The position numbers were made by a program, and so were the translations under genes. 30,227 nucleotides of DNA, from IMG/VR virus record IMGVR_UViG_3300033551_000028, positions 1 to 30,227 of that record. One strand, 5' to 3'. The stretch is from a virus. The first letter of the stretch is position 1. Every line of letters starts with the position of its first letter. Shown piece after piece: positions 21,101 to 28,178 of the stretch. Under the pieces are notes generated by a model. That model did no database searches. It worked only from the letters and a program-made list of their open reading frames with translations, and was not told the DNA's origin.

Positions 21101-21661
21101 GACGCCGAACGAGCCGCCGCTGCCGGTGGCCGTCGAGTCATCGACGATCTCGGTGAGGCTGGCGAGGTTGGCGTTCGTCCACCCGCTGAAGACGGCGGTG
21201 CCGTCGGCGTCCGGGGCCGAGCCCGCGAGGACGCTGAGCACGAGGCAGTCGGCCACGGTCGTGGTGATCGACGTCAGGGCCGAGTCCGTCTCCGCGAAGG
21301 TCGGGGCCTCGCCCGCGTCAGTATTGATGGGGTTGCCGGTGGGGATGGCCCCGCGCACGGCCAGGATCCGGGCCATCTGGTGGTTGTTGGTGGCGTTGGT
21401 GGTCGGCGCCCCCTGCGAGCCGTTGTAGCGGCTCCACCAGATCGTCAGGCGCACGTTGTTATTGGCGTGGGAGAAGCCGACCTGGGTCCACGTCCCGCCG
21501 TTCTGGTTCGTCAGGCTCAGGGCTATGTCCGGGACGCTGACCGCGCACCGGGCGATCAGAACGAGGACGTCGTCGACAAGGAGATCCGCCGGCAGATCCG
21601 GCGTGATCGCCGTGGTGCCAACGGCCAGCGCCCCTATCGACGGGACGGTCGGGACGGCCAT
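18137..21661 (-). CDS. Large tail fibre with glycoside-hydrolase-like and FN3 domains
   Basis: The product is a 1174-residue mosaic. Residues 1-220 are a jelly-roll-like domain similar to those of other fibres here. Residues about 229-690 look like a TIM-barrel glycoside hydrolase with accessory beta domain: the opening GFVTIDGSPIFVRGIYDSGL is typical of such enzymes, followed by GVWWWALGVQQGAL and a closing VTFTWHASLTRVEVVGESRDITV sandwich. Catalytic acids were not assigned. Residues about 695-860 hold two fibronectin-III-like units (TPNFPISALTEIAAYG, TTYYYRLVATNAAG). Residues about 899-1174 form a J-type fibre tail (LAGTIGASQLIADQAVITGAAQIA; KMTAGSLAAQ). It probably binds and trims a host surface glycan. 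The start at 21661 lies one base after the preceding stop. Confidence 0.78.
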   Translation of the reverse strand: MAVPTVPSIGALAVGTTAITPDLPADLLVDDVLVLIARCAVSVPDIALSLTNQNGGTWTQVGFSHANNNVRLTIWWSRYNGSQGAPTTNATNNHQMARILAVRGAIPTGNPINTDAGEAPTFAETDSALTSITTTVADCLVLSVLAGSAPDADGTAVFSGWTNANLASLTEIVDDSTATGSGGSFGVAKGGKAAAGSTGTTAVTHASFAVAYKQLAIIPAAAPTVPTPGVTVSRNAAGFVTIDGSPIFVRGIYDSGLEGAGGSQDMAGHVVVRNLARFTDKLNFYINLYTGTFDNGLRLADALDPLHMYTLAIGNASYDWTAGASGTVQANSDANGPFDVVDNSNNFRFNFAGKARAAAVYLFDETREDALTDLATWQTTYTTAMPNLATFGVSWHTFIDPIIAYAESTVGTWLGADPYTIGAAVETAPGGTTNTYGYSNYDVGHTAAAVRYHALANDKCPMMVLQAFKFGTNSRFITNAELWSHMVAAVAEGCVGVWWWALGVQQGALHTSAWTTSERERVLAQIETMSGLLATLEPVLLNPSNPSLLTANSTVTGNAIQWRKDLLALLTVSGGPTWFEGVRSTFVTELAALNEVPANTAESLHILDQSSDVRTRCWEYGGLGYVFAYNLHPNERANVTFTWHASLTRVEVVGESRDITVTDGATWMDTFGGASSLRQGASNQGHIYRLYLGGTPTPPTAPVITAVSVNSASSVTIGMTAGSGATSHALYRGTTPNFPISALTEIAAYGPTVPTLYIDTGLLPSTTYYYRLVATNAAGTTASGEVSLATGGAGLLVASFGATVPATYVDTGLEPETQYFYRLVATTPSGFMNSGEITMQTLAAPFPVGGGVVFIYYVLGETQFRSTTDIAEALGSDRAVMAVYVGGTGLIVNWGKALTHGSDILAGTIGASQLIADQAVITGAAQIANAVVGNAHITDLSVSKMTAGSLAAQILVGTGKIATADTGARVELRQDALDVFDGAGQSVFRAQAGAPFVRIGRQGGSVPPLEVSSSGDVQQLVADHIQDLNIIRMVSFTSLNLQRTNPDNTAPAEVVLATYASAVTTLRNTDTIGLWWKIFLRAECTGGSNINEHTATVRFRYGTLVTSPILQQFSVVLPALDPAEGDTDIFFFNLAPGAARTHHFCLTGLIGGASGYTMRLTVVNSRLMLLSRSA

Positions 21662-21662
21662 C

Positions 21663-21983
21663 TTAGGGCGACGACCTCACGCTCATGCCTTCTTGGTCAC
21701 ACTTCACCGTCGCGTTGGGGGCGGCGGTCCGGTAGCTCTTGACCGTGCCGTAGATCGAGGTGACGGTGATGCACACCGTGGCGGGATCCTTGGCCATGGC
21801 CTCAACGAGCTTGCTGATATTCGTGGTCGAGCAGCCCGTCAGGGCCAGCGCCAGTGCTAGAATGGCCACGGCTCGCTGGCTCGTCGCGCTGACGACGACT
21901 GCGATGGGTTTGCACCCACAGTTATGGAGTCGTGGGGTCGGTTCGAGTCCGAGCGTCTTGAGTGCGGAGCGCCAGCGAGTCAT
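21663..21983 (-). CDS. Lipoprotein with long N-terminal leader
   Basis: The frame encodes 106 residues with a lipobox (LALALTGC) that would put the lipidated Cys near residue 51. The short mature part is CSTTNISKLVEAMAKDPATVCITVTS and a Cys-containing end. It would be anchored in the inner leaflet of the outer membrane or in the inner membrane. The ATG at 21983 makes an ATGA overlap with the peptidase gene, but then the leader before the hydrophobic core is about 35 residues (MTRWRSALKTLGLEPTPRLH and onward), long for a signal peptide. A later non-ATG start is possible. It could be a spanin subunit or an exclusion lipoprotein; no family is certain. Confidence 0.65.
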   Translation of the reverse strand: MTRWRSALKTLGLEPTPRLHNCGCKPIAVVVSATSQRAVAILALALALTGCSTTNISKLVEAMAKDPATVCITVTSIYGTVKSYRTAAPNATVKCDQEGMSVRSSP

Positions 21984-22633
21984 TGCCGCACCTCCACCGC
22001 GATACAGGCTTCGCCGTCCTCGCTCAGCAGCCTCGCCATGTCATCGAAGGTGATCAGCGCGGATCCCCCGCTCCCCCATGACCGGCCCCAGGAGTTCTTG
22101 AGGCGCACCACGGCGGCCTTGGTATTGACCCCGTTGAGCACGTAGGCGTGGCCACCGACGATGGCGCCCCCGATCTGCACAAAGCCGGCCGGATCAGGCG
22201 TCAGCATCCGCACGTAGAAGTTGGTCCCGACGACGACCGGGCCACGATCCAGCAGGCACTGCACGACCTCCTCGAGCGTGAAGCCCCAGTAGTAGTTCTG
22301 GATGAAGCCGAGGCCCTGGAGCACCTTGGCGCCGGCGCGGACCGAGGTGCCCTCGTAGTCGATGCCCGGCCATTCGTCCACGTCCTGGGCGCCGTGATAG
22401 ATGCGCTCTGGCGCCACGATCGGCGCGGTCCCGCGCTGCGTGGTCGGCCCGTCTTCGAGCCAATGGGCCCAGGCATAGCCCACGCATTGCGGCGTCGGCC
22501 CCTGGTCGCCATACCACTGCGACTGGTTCCAGTAGCGGAACGTGCGTACGCTCGCCTCAATCGGCAGAAGCGTCCGCATCGGATAGTTCTGGTCGCGCGC
22601 ATCGGGCGCCTGGAGTCGGCCGAACGCCGGCAC
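21980..22633 (-). CDS. Papain-like (C1-type) cysteine peptidase
   Basis: The product is a 217-residue protein with a complete papain-type active site: Gln44 and Cys50 (DQGPTPQCVGYAWAH, six residues apart as Gln19 and Cys25 in papain), His162 (VGGHAYVLNGV) and Asn180 (LKNSWGRSWGSGG). Family landmarks YEGTSVRAGAKVLQGLG and CLLDRGPVVVG also fit. There is no signal peptide or propeptide, so it would act in the cytoplasm, on virions, or after release through a holin. The start is GTG 22633 in a TAGTG overlap with the membrane gene, with GAGGGC upstream; ATG 22579 is a less likely alternative. C1 peptidases are uncommon in tailed phages. The substrate could be cell-wall peptide, a tail protein or a host protein. 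Confidence 0.85.
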   Translation of the reverse strand: MPAFGRLQAPDARDQNYPMRTLLPIEASVRTFRYWNQSQWYGDQGPTPQCVGYAWAHWLEDGPTTQRGTAPIVAPERIYHGAQDVDEWPGIDYEGTSVRAGAKVLQGLGFIQNYYWGFTLEEVVQCLLDRGPVVVGTNFYVRMLTPDPAGFVQIGGAIVGGHAYVLNGVNTKAAVVRLKNSWGRSWGSGGSALITFDDMARLLSEDGEACIAVEVRQ

Positions 22634-22836
22634 TACTTCGCCCTCGGCAGTGTGACGTTGCCGATGTAGCCCAGGACGCCGAAGACGTTGAGGAGCCAGA
22701 GCACCACCGCAATCACCACCACGATGTTGATGATGGTGAGGATCTTCGGGTCGATGTAGGGCCCGAGGTACGTGTTCGCCAGCCAGAGCAAGACCCCGAC
22801 CACGACCAGCGTGATGACCAGAGCGATCAGATTCAT
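22633..22836 (-). CDS. Small two-helix membrane protein (Thivi_2564-like), holin candidate
   Basis: The product is 67 residues, almost all hydrophobic: segments about 3-27 (LIALVITLVVVGVLLWLANTYL) and 33-56 (ILTIINIVVVIAVVLWLLN), joined by a short PYIDPK turn. It closely resembles small membrane proteins common in Gram-negative bacteria (Thivi_2564-type), whose function is unknown. In this setting, beside a peptidase and another membrane protein, a holin-like role is plausible. AGGAGG lies 10 bases upstream of the ATG at 22836. Confidence 0.7.
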   Translation of the reverse strand: MNLIALVITLVVVGVLLWLANTYLGPYIDPKILTIINIVVVIAVVLWLLNVFGVLGYIGNVTLPRAK

Positions 22837-22860
22837 GGTGTCAGGTCCTCCTGCGGGCGA

Positions 22861-23325
22861 TCAGCGCCCCTCTGACTCACGACCCCCTCCAATGCCACCG
22901 ACACGTTGATGATTGGTTCGGCCGAAGTAAAACCCGATGACGAGATTCGCGACGCCCGTCATGAAGACGAACGCCGCGACTCGTTCTCCCCCGTCGCCTT
23001 TGACCGAGAGCACCGCCGACACGGCGAGGACCGTGGTCACGACGGTGGCAGCGATGAACGCCTGCGTGTACTCCCAGATGACATTGATGCGCCGCTGCCC
23101 GGCCGAGCGCATCGCCACTTCACTGACTTCGCTCTCGACGCGGGTGGAACGCTCCTGTAACTCGCCACCCGTGCGGCGTGACCGCTCATCACGGTCGCCC
23201 CCTGGCTGCATCGGCCGGGCCGGGTCGTCTCGCATCTCGGCACTGCCTGGAGTGCTCACGACGAGCGGCACCGGGGCCATGACAGGCGTCAGCTCCGGCG
23301 GCTTGGGCTGTTGTGGGTTGCTCAT
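22861..23325 (-). CDS. Phage membrane protein with C-terminal helices, holin-like
   Basis: The product is a 154-residue protein. The N-terminal half is Pro-rich then Arg/Glu-rich and probably soluble (residues 1-85). Two membrane segments follow at about 90-112 (WEYTQAFIAATVVTTVLAVSAVLSV) and 121-140 (VAAFVFMTGVANLVIGFYFG), with the ending GRTNHQRVGG often seen in phage membrane proteins beside tail or lysis genes. The ATG at 23325 overlaps the J-like stop in an ATGA; earlier in-frame codons lie inside the J-like gene. A holin or injection-related role is possible. Confidence 0.65.
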   Translation of the reverse strand: MSNPQQPKPPELTPVMAPVPLVVSTPGSAEMRDDPARPMQPGGDRDERSRRTGGELQERSTRVESEVSEVAMRSAGQRRINVIWEYTQAFIAATVVTTVLAVSAVLSVKGDGGERVAAFVFMTGVANLVIGFYFGRTNHQRVGGIGGGRESEGR

Positions 23326-26300
23326 GGCGGCGGCAGGACCGCGGACCCCGCCTGGAGGTCGTGCGTCTCCACGGTCGTCCCGTCCAGCGTGTATTGCAGC
23401 GTGCCGGCCGTCCACGTCACCGAGCGCGTCACCGGGTCGAAGCCGAAGACGATCCCCTGCGGCGTGAACGAGCGCGTGAACATGTCGATATTGGCCGTGG
23501 CCATCGGTGTGGCGGTGACGATCTGACTGCCGATCCCGGCCCCAAAGGCGTCGTGCGGCATCACCTGGACAAAGAGTGGCGTGCCGGCCGTCAGGCCCGG
23601 GATGATGGCCTCCCGCTGGCTCGGCGCGCGTGTCGCGACCACCGTTGAGGGCGGTGAGGCTGCGGCCACCAGCATCTCAAACTTGTTCAGGTCGTAGTCG
23701 CTGGACTGGTACGCCTTCCAGTCAACGATGAGCGCCTCGAATGTGGCCATCACCTGGGGAGCCACCTGGCTCATGTCCGGCGGCGGGTTCTGAACCGTGA
23801 GCTCAGCGGCGAACAGTGAGCGTTGGCCGTCCTGCCCGCGCGCCCAGACACGAATCATCAGTACTCGCGCCGGGACACCGGCGTGATCCTCAAGGTTCTG
23901 CTCATACGTGTAGACGTAGCTCGGCGAGGCGGTGCTCGTGCTGTGCCGTGTGAGGCCATTCGTGACAATCTCGACCAGGTAGTCACGAATCTCGTTATCC
24001 TCGGTGAGGTTATCCTCGCTATCACCGTTCCCGGTATAGAGCGCGGTGGCGTTCCACGCGAACTTCGCCTCGGTGCCGGCGAACGTCGTGTCGTTGGGCG
24101 AACCGCTGATGCTATTCACCAGCCGAAGGCCCGTCACACGATGCGGCGCAGGCGGCCCCATCGTCTGCCCGACGCGCGCCAGGTACCCACCGGCAATCGC
24201 CGTCAGCGTATAGGTGACCGAGACCGGCGGGTTCGGCAGCTCGATCAGGGTGATGACGACCCACGCGCTCGGGGTGCCATAGCGCGAGATTGACCGCAGG
24301 CGTACGTCGATCGTGTCGCCCGGGATCATCGGGCTGATCTCGATCACATTGGCTTCCGCCTGCACGTCCGAGATCGCCCTGATCCAGGGCGCGTCTGTGC
24401 TCGCGCCCGAGACACGCCACGCGGCCTGCACGAGCGCCCCGTCGAGGATGTCCGTCGATGGGTAGGTGCCGGAGAACACCCATCGGACGATGATGCGGGA
24501 GCCCAGCGCACCACCGCCGGCGCGGCTCACCATCGTCCCGTCCGAGGTCAGCGCAAACACCTGCGGGAGCGGAGGCTTCCTCAGGGTCGGCGGGATCGTG
24601 ATCTGCGGGTCGTGCGCCGGGATCGGGCCGCCGTCCGCGCTGTGGATCGCCGGCGCCGCATCGACACAGGTGATCCGGGCGCCCATGTCCTTCAGCATCT
24701 CGACCTTCGTCACCAACGCCTCGACGCTCGACTCACCCACGGCGCCGAACCCGAAGAGGTCGCCCGGGGACGGCAGCGGAAACGCCTCAACCGGGGTGAC
24801 CAACGTAAACACCGTCTGAGCGCCCTGGCTCGCCGTCACCGCGGCGAGGAGTGAGCTCCCGTCGGCGCGGCGGATACGAATCTCGTAGTTCACGCCCGTC
24901 TCGATCAGCATCGGCTCGTCGCTAGTGACACCCGTGAGGATGCCGCTAGTCACTGCCACAGCCTTCAGGCGCCCGAAGCCCACACCCCACAGAGGCACGT
25001 CGTGGGTCACGCGAATCAGGTCACCGCGTGTGCAGACCAGGTGCTCCACGTCAGTCACAAACTCGTAGAGTTCAGGTCGAAGCGTCGCTTGAGCGAGGTG
25101 GTAGCGCGCCTCCTTGAAGGCCTGTTCCGGGTCTGTGATCCCGAAAAACTGCATCGCCTCGAACTTCGAGGCGTTGGCCGCCGAGTAGCCGTCGGCGTAG
25201 ACGATCCGCTCGTCAACATCCCACCCAGCGTCCGGATTGATGAAGCGAACACGGAGCGCGTGGGGAATCTCCCGGAACAGCTTTGAGCCCTTGAACTCGC
25301 GCGAATTCCGTGGGGTGAAATGCTGCACGGGCACGCTCTGGAGCACCTCACGCACCACGCCGAACCGGCCGTCAGGGCTCCCCAGGCTCGCGCGCCCGAC
25401 CGCCGCCACCTGCCGCAGGAGCTCAGCGACAGTTGTCTGCTGCTCGACTACGAAATTAAAGGTGCGCCCGGTGGCGACGCACTCGGTGTGCCACGCCGCC
25501 AACGAGTCGATATCAACCCGCACGTCTGCCACAGGGCGCGCGTTCGCGGAGCCCTGCAGGACATCACGGAAGATCGACGCCGGGTTCGCCGTCACGCGCC
25601 ACGGCCAGGTGTTCGAGCTGGCCTCGTAATCTGGCAGGACGCTCTCCGCGATACAGTTGAACTGGTCAACCACCCCATTCAGCTGATCAGTCGCCTGAAT
25701 GCGGATGGCGACCTTGCACAGGCCGGGCAGCGTGATCGGGTCCTCATTAAGAACAGAGCGCAGGACGCGCCACGTGGCGGCGTTCTGTTTTTGCCCCGGC
25801 GCGGTCGCTTGCACACGCCCGCCGATCTGCTGCATCCGGACGTCATAGATCGCGCGGGTCTCGACCACCTTCCGGAACGTGCGCCGAAGCGGCTGCGCCG
25901 TGCCGTTATTGTCGCTATAGACCGTGTCAGACAGGAGCGTCCAGTCCACATCGCCCACCTTGCGCTGCCAGATGAGGATGCGCGCAGTGGCGCCGGCGAT
26001 CCGCCCGTCCGGGTCCAGGTGGAAGAGGCCGCCCTCAAACACAAAGTCCGTGGACCACTCGTCCACCTCACCGTTTGTCCTGCGCACGACCATCGTCCCG
26101 ACCGGCGCATCGGCGAGCAGCACCGACTGAGGATCCTCGATAACGCTCCCCGGGAAGAGCGTCACCGGCTCGTCATCCAGGTACCCCTCGCGCACCTCGA
26201 CCTCCACCTCGTCGTACTCGGTCAGCGGCGTCTCGCCGATCTTCATCTCGCTCAGCTGAAGCGGCCCGTAGCCGAGCACGAACAGCATGCGCACGTACTG

Positions 26301-26921
26301 TGTGTTACCGGCAATCTCGGTGTACGGCAGCGCGCCGTAGTTCGGAAAGATCCGATGCCGGCCGTAGACCCTTGTCACCGCGCCGTACGGATTCGCGACG
26401 TTGCGCGAGCCGGTGATCGAGAAGACCGGCTGATCGTTACTTGACGTGTCCTTGAGTTTCGGGAGCGTGGGCGGCGGGAAGATCAGCGTCATCGCGCCGC
26501 TGAGGAGCAGCCCGACACCCATCGTGATCACATACGGGGCGAACGGCGCACCCCAGAGTGTGCACGCGAGGATGATGCCGACCACGATCAGCACAACGCC
26601 AGCGGCGATCTGAATCCACCCCTTGGTGCCGCTGTCGCCACCGCCGCGCGGAACCACACGCACCGTCACGAGGTGCTCGGCGCGCGGACGGACGCGGGAC
26701 CACCACTGACGCGGAATCATGTGGCCGTCAATCGCAACAAGCGCGCTTTGCCAGTCACGCAGGCCGAGCCCTTGGAGCAGCACGCTCAGCGTTGCGCCTT
26801 CCGCCACCCACGTCGTGCTCCGCTCAAGCGTGAAGGGGTTGTGGAGCACGAGCACACGGACGCGCCCGGCCGGCTCATCAACCAGCTCACCCGCGAGCGT
26901 CCTCGTCGCGATGCTACTCAT
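23322..26921 (-). CDS. Tail tip hub protein, J-like, with N-terminal I-like domain
   Basis: The product is a 1199-residue central tail-tip protein of the lambda J/TipJ group, which forms the hub below the tail tube and links it to receptor-binding parts. Residues about 20-90 look like a beta-grasp domain. Two hydrophobic segments follow (103-120 and 128-148), as in lambda I-type tail assembly proteins. The J landmark FSITGSRNVANPYGAVTRVYG is at about 166-186, and LFVLGYGPLQLSEMKIGETPL follows. FN3-like units fill the C-terminal third (PNPPVSVTYTLTAIAGGYLARV and onward). The start ATG at 26921 overlaps the NlpC/P60 stop (ATGA). There is no separate I gene, so the I-like part appears fused to J. 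Confidence 0.9.
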   Translation of the reverse strand: MSSIATRTLAGELVDEPAGRVRVLVLHNPFTLERSTTWVAEGATLSVLLQGLGLRDWQSALVAIDGHMIPRQWWSRVRPRAEHLVTVRVVPRGGGDSGTKGWIQIAAGVVLIVVGIILACTLWGAPFAPYVITMGVGLLLSGAMTLIFPPPTLPKLKDTSSNDQPVFSITGSRNVANPYGAVTRVYGRHRIFPNYGALPYTEIAGNTQYVRMLFVLGYGPLQLSEMKIGETPLTEYDEVEVEVREGYLDDEPVTLFPGSVIEDPQSVLLADAPVGTMVVRRTNGEVDEWSTDFVFEGGLFHLDPDGRIAGATARILIWQRKVGDVDWTLLSDTVYSDNNGTAQPLRRTFRKVVETRAIYDVRMQQIGGRVQATAPGQKQNAATWRVLRSVLNEDPITLPGLCKVAIRIQATDQLNGVVDQFNCIAESVLPDYEASSNTWPWRVTANPASIFRDVLQGSANARPVADVRVDIDSLAAWHTECVATGRTFNFVVEQQTTVAELLRQVAAVGRASLGSPDGRFGVVREVLQSVPVQHFTPRNSREFKGSKLFREIPHALRVRFINPDAGWDVDERIVYADGYSAANASKFEAMQFFGITDPEQAFKEARYHLAQATLRPELYEFVTDVEHLVCTRGDLIRVTHDVPLWGVGFGRLKAVAVTSGILTGVTSDEPMLIETGVNYEIRIRRADGSSLLAAVTASQGAQTVFTLVTPVEAFPLPSPGDLFGFGAVGESSVEALVTKVEMLKDMGARITCVDAAPAIHSADGGPIPAHDPQITIPPTLRKPPLPQVFALTSDGTMVSRAGGGALGSRIIVRWVFSGTYPSTDILDGALVQAAWRVSGASTDAPWIRAISDVQAEANVIEISPMIPGDTIDVRLRSISRYGTPSAWVVITLIELPNPPVSVTYTLTAIAGGYLARVGQTMGPPAPHRVTGLRLVNSISGSPNDTTFAGTEAKFAWNATALYTGNGDSEDNLTEDNEIRDYLVEIVTNGLTRHSTSTASPSYVYTYEQNLEDHAGVPARVLMIRVWARGQDGQRSLFAAELTVQNPPPDMSQVAPQVMATFEALIVDWKAYQSSDYDLNKFEMLVAAASPPSTVVATRAPSQREAIIPGLTAGTPLFVQVMPHDAFGAGIGSQIVTATPMATANIDMFTRSFTPQGIVFGFDPVTRSVTWTAGTLQYTLDGTTVETHDLQAGSAVLPPP

Positions 26922-27352
26922 GAGAGCGTCGTGTGCCTGTAGGCCGCTTCGATGCGGCGGGCCCAGATCGGGTGGAGGCGCTCGATACAGGTCTCGCGCC
27001 CGGCCAGCACATGCAGCATCCGCCCCGGCGCCACCACCAGCCCGACATGATGCCGGCCAGCCAGCGCAAGCTCAAGCACATCGAACACCTGCGCGGTGTC
27101 AAGCGGCACCTGCCGCCAAGACGACGACGTCGCCTCCTCGAAGAACAGCTGCGCGATCCTCACGAGGTCACGCTCCCCGCGATAGCCGTCGACATAGCTC
27201 TCGACCGTGACACCGGCCTGCTCGGCCAGCACCAGCCTGATCAACCCCCAGCAGTCAAGCCCGTCACGCGTCCGGCCCCGCTCCCGGTATGGGAGGCCGA
27301 TGTATTCCGCACACCACGCGGGCAGCGTCGCCGTGACGGTGGGTGATGTCAT
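26918..27352 (-). CDS. NlpC/P60 tail-tip peptidase, lambda K-like
   Basis: The product is a 144-residue cysteine hydrolase of the NlpC/P60 class, which cuts peptidoglycan stem peptides. In tails of this type it is a tip component or assembly factor thought to help wall passage. The active site is visible: Cys34 in GLDCWGLIRLV, His102 in HHVGLVV and a third polar residue at His114 (RMLHVL). The length is that of the catalytic domain alone. Start and stop both lie in ATGA overlaps with the L-like and J-like genes, matching the classical L-K-J order. Confidence 0.9.
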   Translation of the reverse strand: MTSPTVTATLPAWCAEYIGLPYRERGRTRDGLDCWGLIRLVLAEQAGVTVESYVDGYRGERDLVRIAQLFFEEATSSSWRQVPLDTAQVFDVLELALAGRHHVGLVVAPGRMLHVLAGRETCIERLHPIWARRIEAAYRHTTLS

Positions 27353-27822
27353 GCGAACAACCCCCGGAAGTTCGCCGGCGTGTAGTCGTGCTGAGGGAAC
27401 CGCTCGCTCATCACATCCTCATACGGCCACAGGTCGCCGCTAACAGTGAGCGAGGTGTAGCTGACGTTGCGAAGCGTACAGCTGAAGGGCCCGGCGACCG
27501 CGACGTTCGGCTCAGCCGCCCGGATGAGCGTCAGAGTGAACTCAGCCGGGGTGTCGATCGAGCGAACCGCCTGAACCACACGCTGATCGATGTTGTCGAT
27601 CATCAGCTGAATCCGCGGGATTTCATCAACCGTATCGTCCGGCAGCGCCAGATCGAAGTGGTACGGCGTATAGACCTCGCCGTTCGAGACGATGGGGACC
27701 GGGTTGTTCACGAAATACATCGTGGGCATCGATGGGTGCGAGAGCGTGAGGATGAACAGGAACACCTCGCCTGTCTCCTCAGCCATGAGCGCCTGTCTGG
27801 TTGCGAGGCTGAGCGCTCTCAC
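27349..27822 (-). CDS. Minor tail protein L-like (DUF1833)
   Basis: The product is a 157-residue tail-tip protein of the DUF1833 group, which takes the place of lambda L near the J hub. Recognisable parts are LFILTLSHPSMPTMYFVNNPVPIVSNGEVYTPYHFDLALPDD, IQLMIDNIDQ and the C-terminal PYEDVMSERFPQHDYTPANFRGLF. The start is GTG 27822, set by a GTGA overlap with the upstream stop and GGAG 8 bases before it. No Cys cluster for an iron-sulfur site, as in lambda L, is seen in this short form. Confidence 0.85.
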   Translation of the reverse strand: MRALSLATRQALMAEETGEVFLFILTLSHPSMPTMYFVNNPVPIVSNGEVYTPYHFDLALPDDTVDEIPRIQLMIDNIDQRVVQAVRSIDTPAEFTLTLIRAAEPNVAVAGPFSCTLRNVSYTSLTVSGDLWPYEDVMSERFPQHDYTPANFRGLFA

Positions 27823-28178
27823 GGCATGATCTCCAGTTGGAGGTGTGCCAGCCAGCGCTCCGGGTCAAGCGGCTCCCACCGCAGCGCGTCGGGGCCGACG
27901 ATGAACCGGTAGACACACGGCGCGCCGTTCCGGTCAACCCAGTCGAACGACAGTGACCCGCCACTCAGCGTCGTGGTGAAGAACGTGTAGAGCGTGTCGA
28001 GGTCGGCCTTCGACGGCAGCGTGACAGCGCCAGTCACCCGCCGCGGTGTCGCGGTGTAGCGCTGCCGCTGTTTTGCGATACCGGTGTCCATCTCTGTGCG
28101 GATCGCCGTGACGGGCGCCGACTCCTGGTAGCCGGTCACCAGAGGATACGGCATGAGCGAGGCCGGCCACGTCGGCAT
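27819..28178 (-). CDS. Minor tail protein M-like
   Basis: The product is a 119-residue tail-tip protein. The pattern MDTGIAKQRQRYTATPRRVTGAVTL, then LDTLYTFFTTTLSGGSLSFDWVD and CVYRFIVGPDALRWEPL with a terminal LQLEIMP, is that of phage M-like minor tail proteins, which form a ring between the tail tube and hub. Its start overlaps the tape-measure stop by one base (TGATG) and its stop overlaps the L-like start. Position directly after the tape measure supports the assignment. Confidence 0.8.
   Translation of the reverse strand: MPTWPASLMPYPLVTGYQESAPVTAIRTEMDTGIAKQRQRYTATPRRVTGAVTLPSKADLDTLYTFFTTTLSGGSLSFDWVDRNGAPCVYRFIVGPDALRWEPLDPERWLAHLQLEIMP

Noticed and set aside
19478-21742. A 754-codon open frame on the plus strand opposite the large fibre gene
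   Set aside because: It is very rich in Arg, Gly, Asp and His with no domain, and mirrors a well-supported fibre gene. Long antisense frames are expected in GC-rich DNA with strong third-position bias.
21936-21952. A GGTTCGAGTCC sequence resembling the T-arm of a tRNA
   Set aside because: Neither a matching acceptor stem nor an anticodon arm can be built around it, no CCA end follows at the right distance, and it lies within the coupled lipoprotein frame. A tRNA search tool finding a full cloverleaf would overturn this.
25320-26444. A 374-codon plus-strand frame opposite the J-like gene
   Set aside because: The composition is Arg/His/Asp-rich, there is no recognisable motif, and the opposite strand encodes the conserved tail hub.
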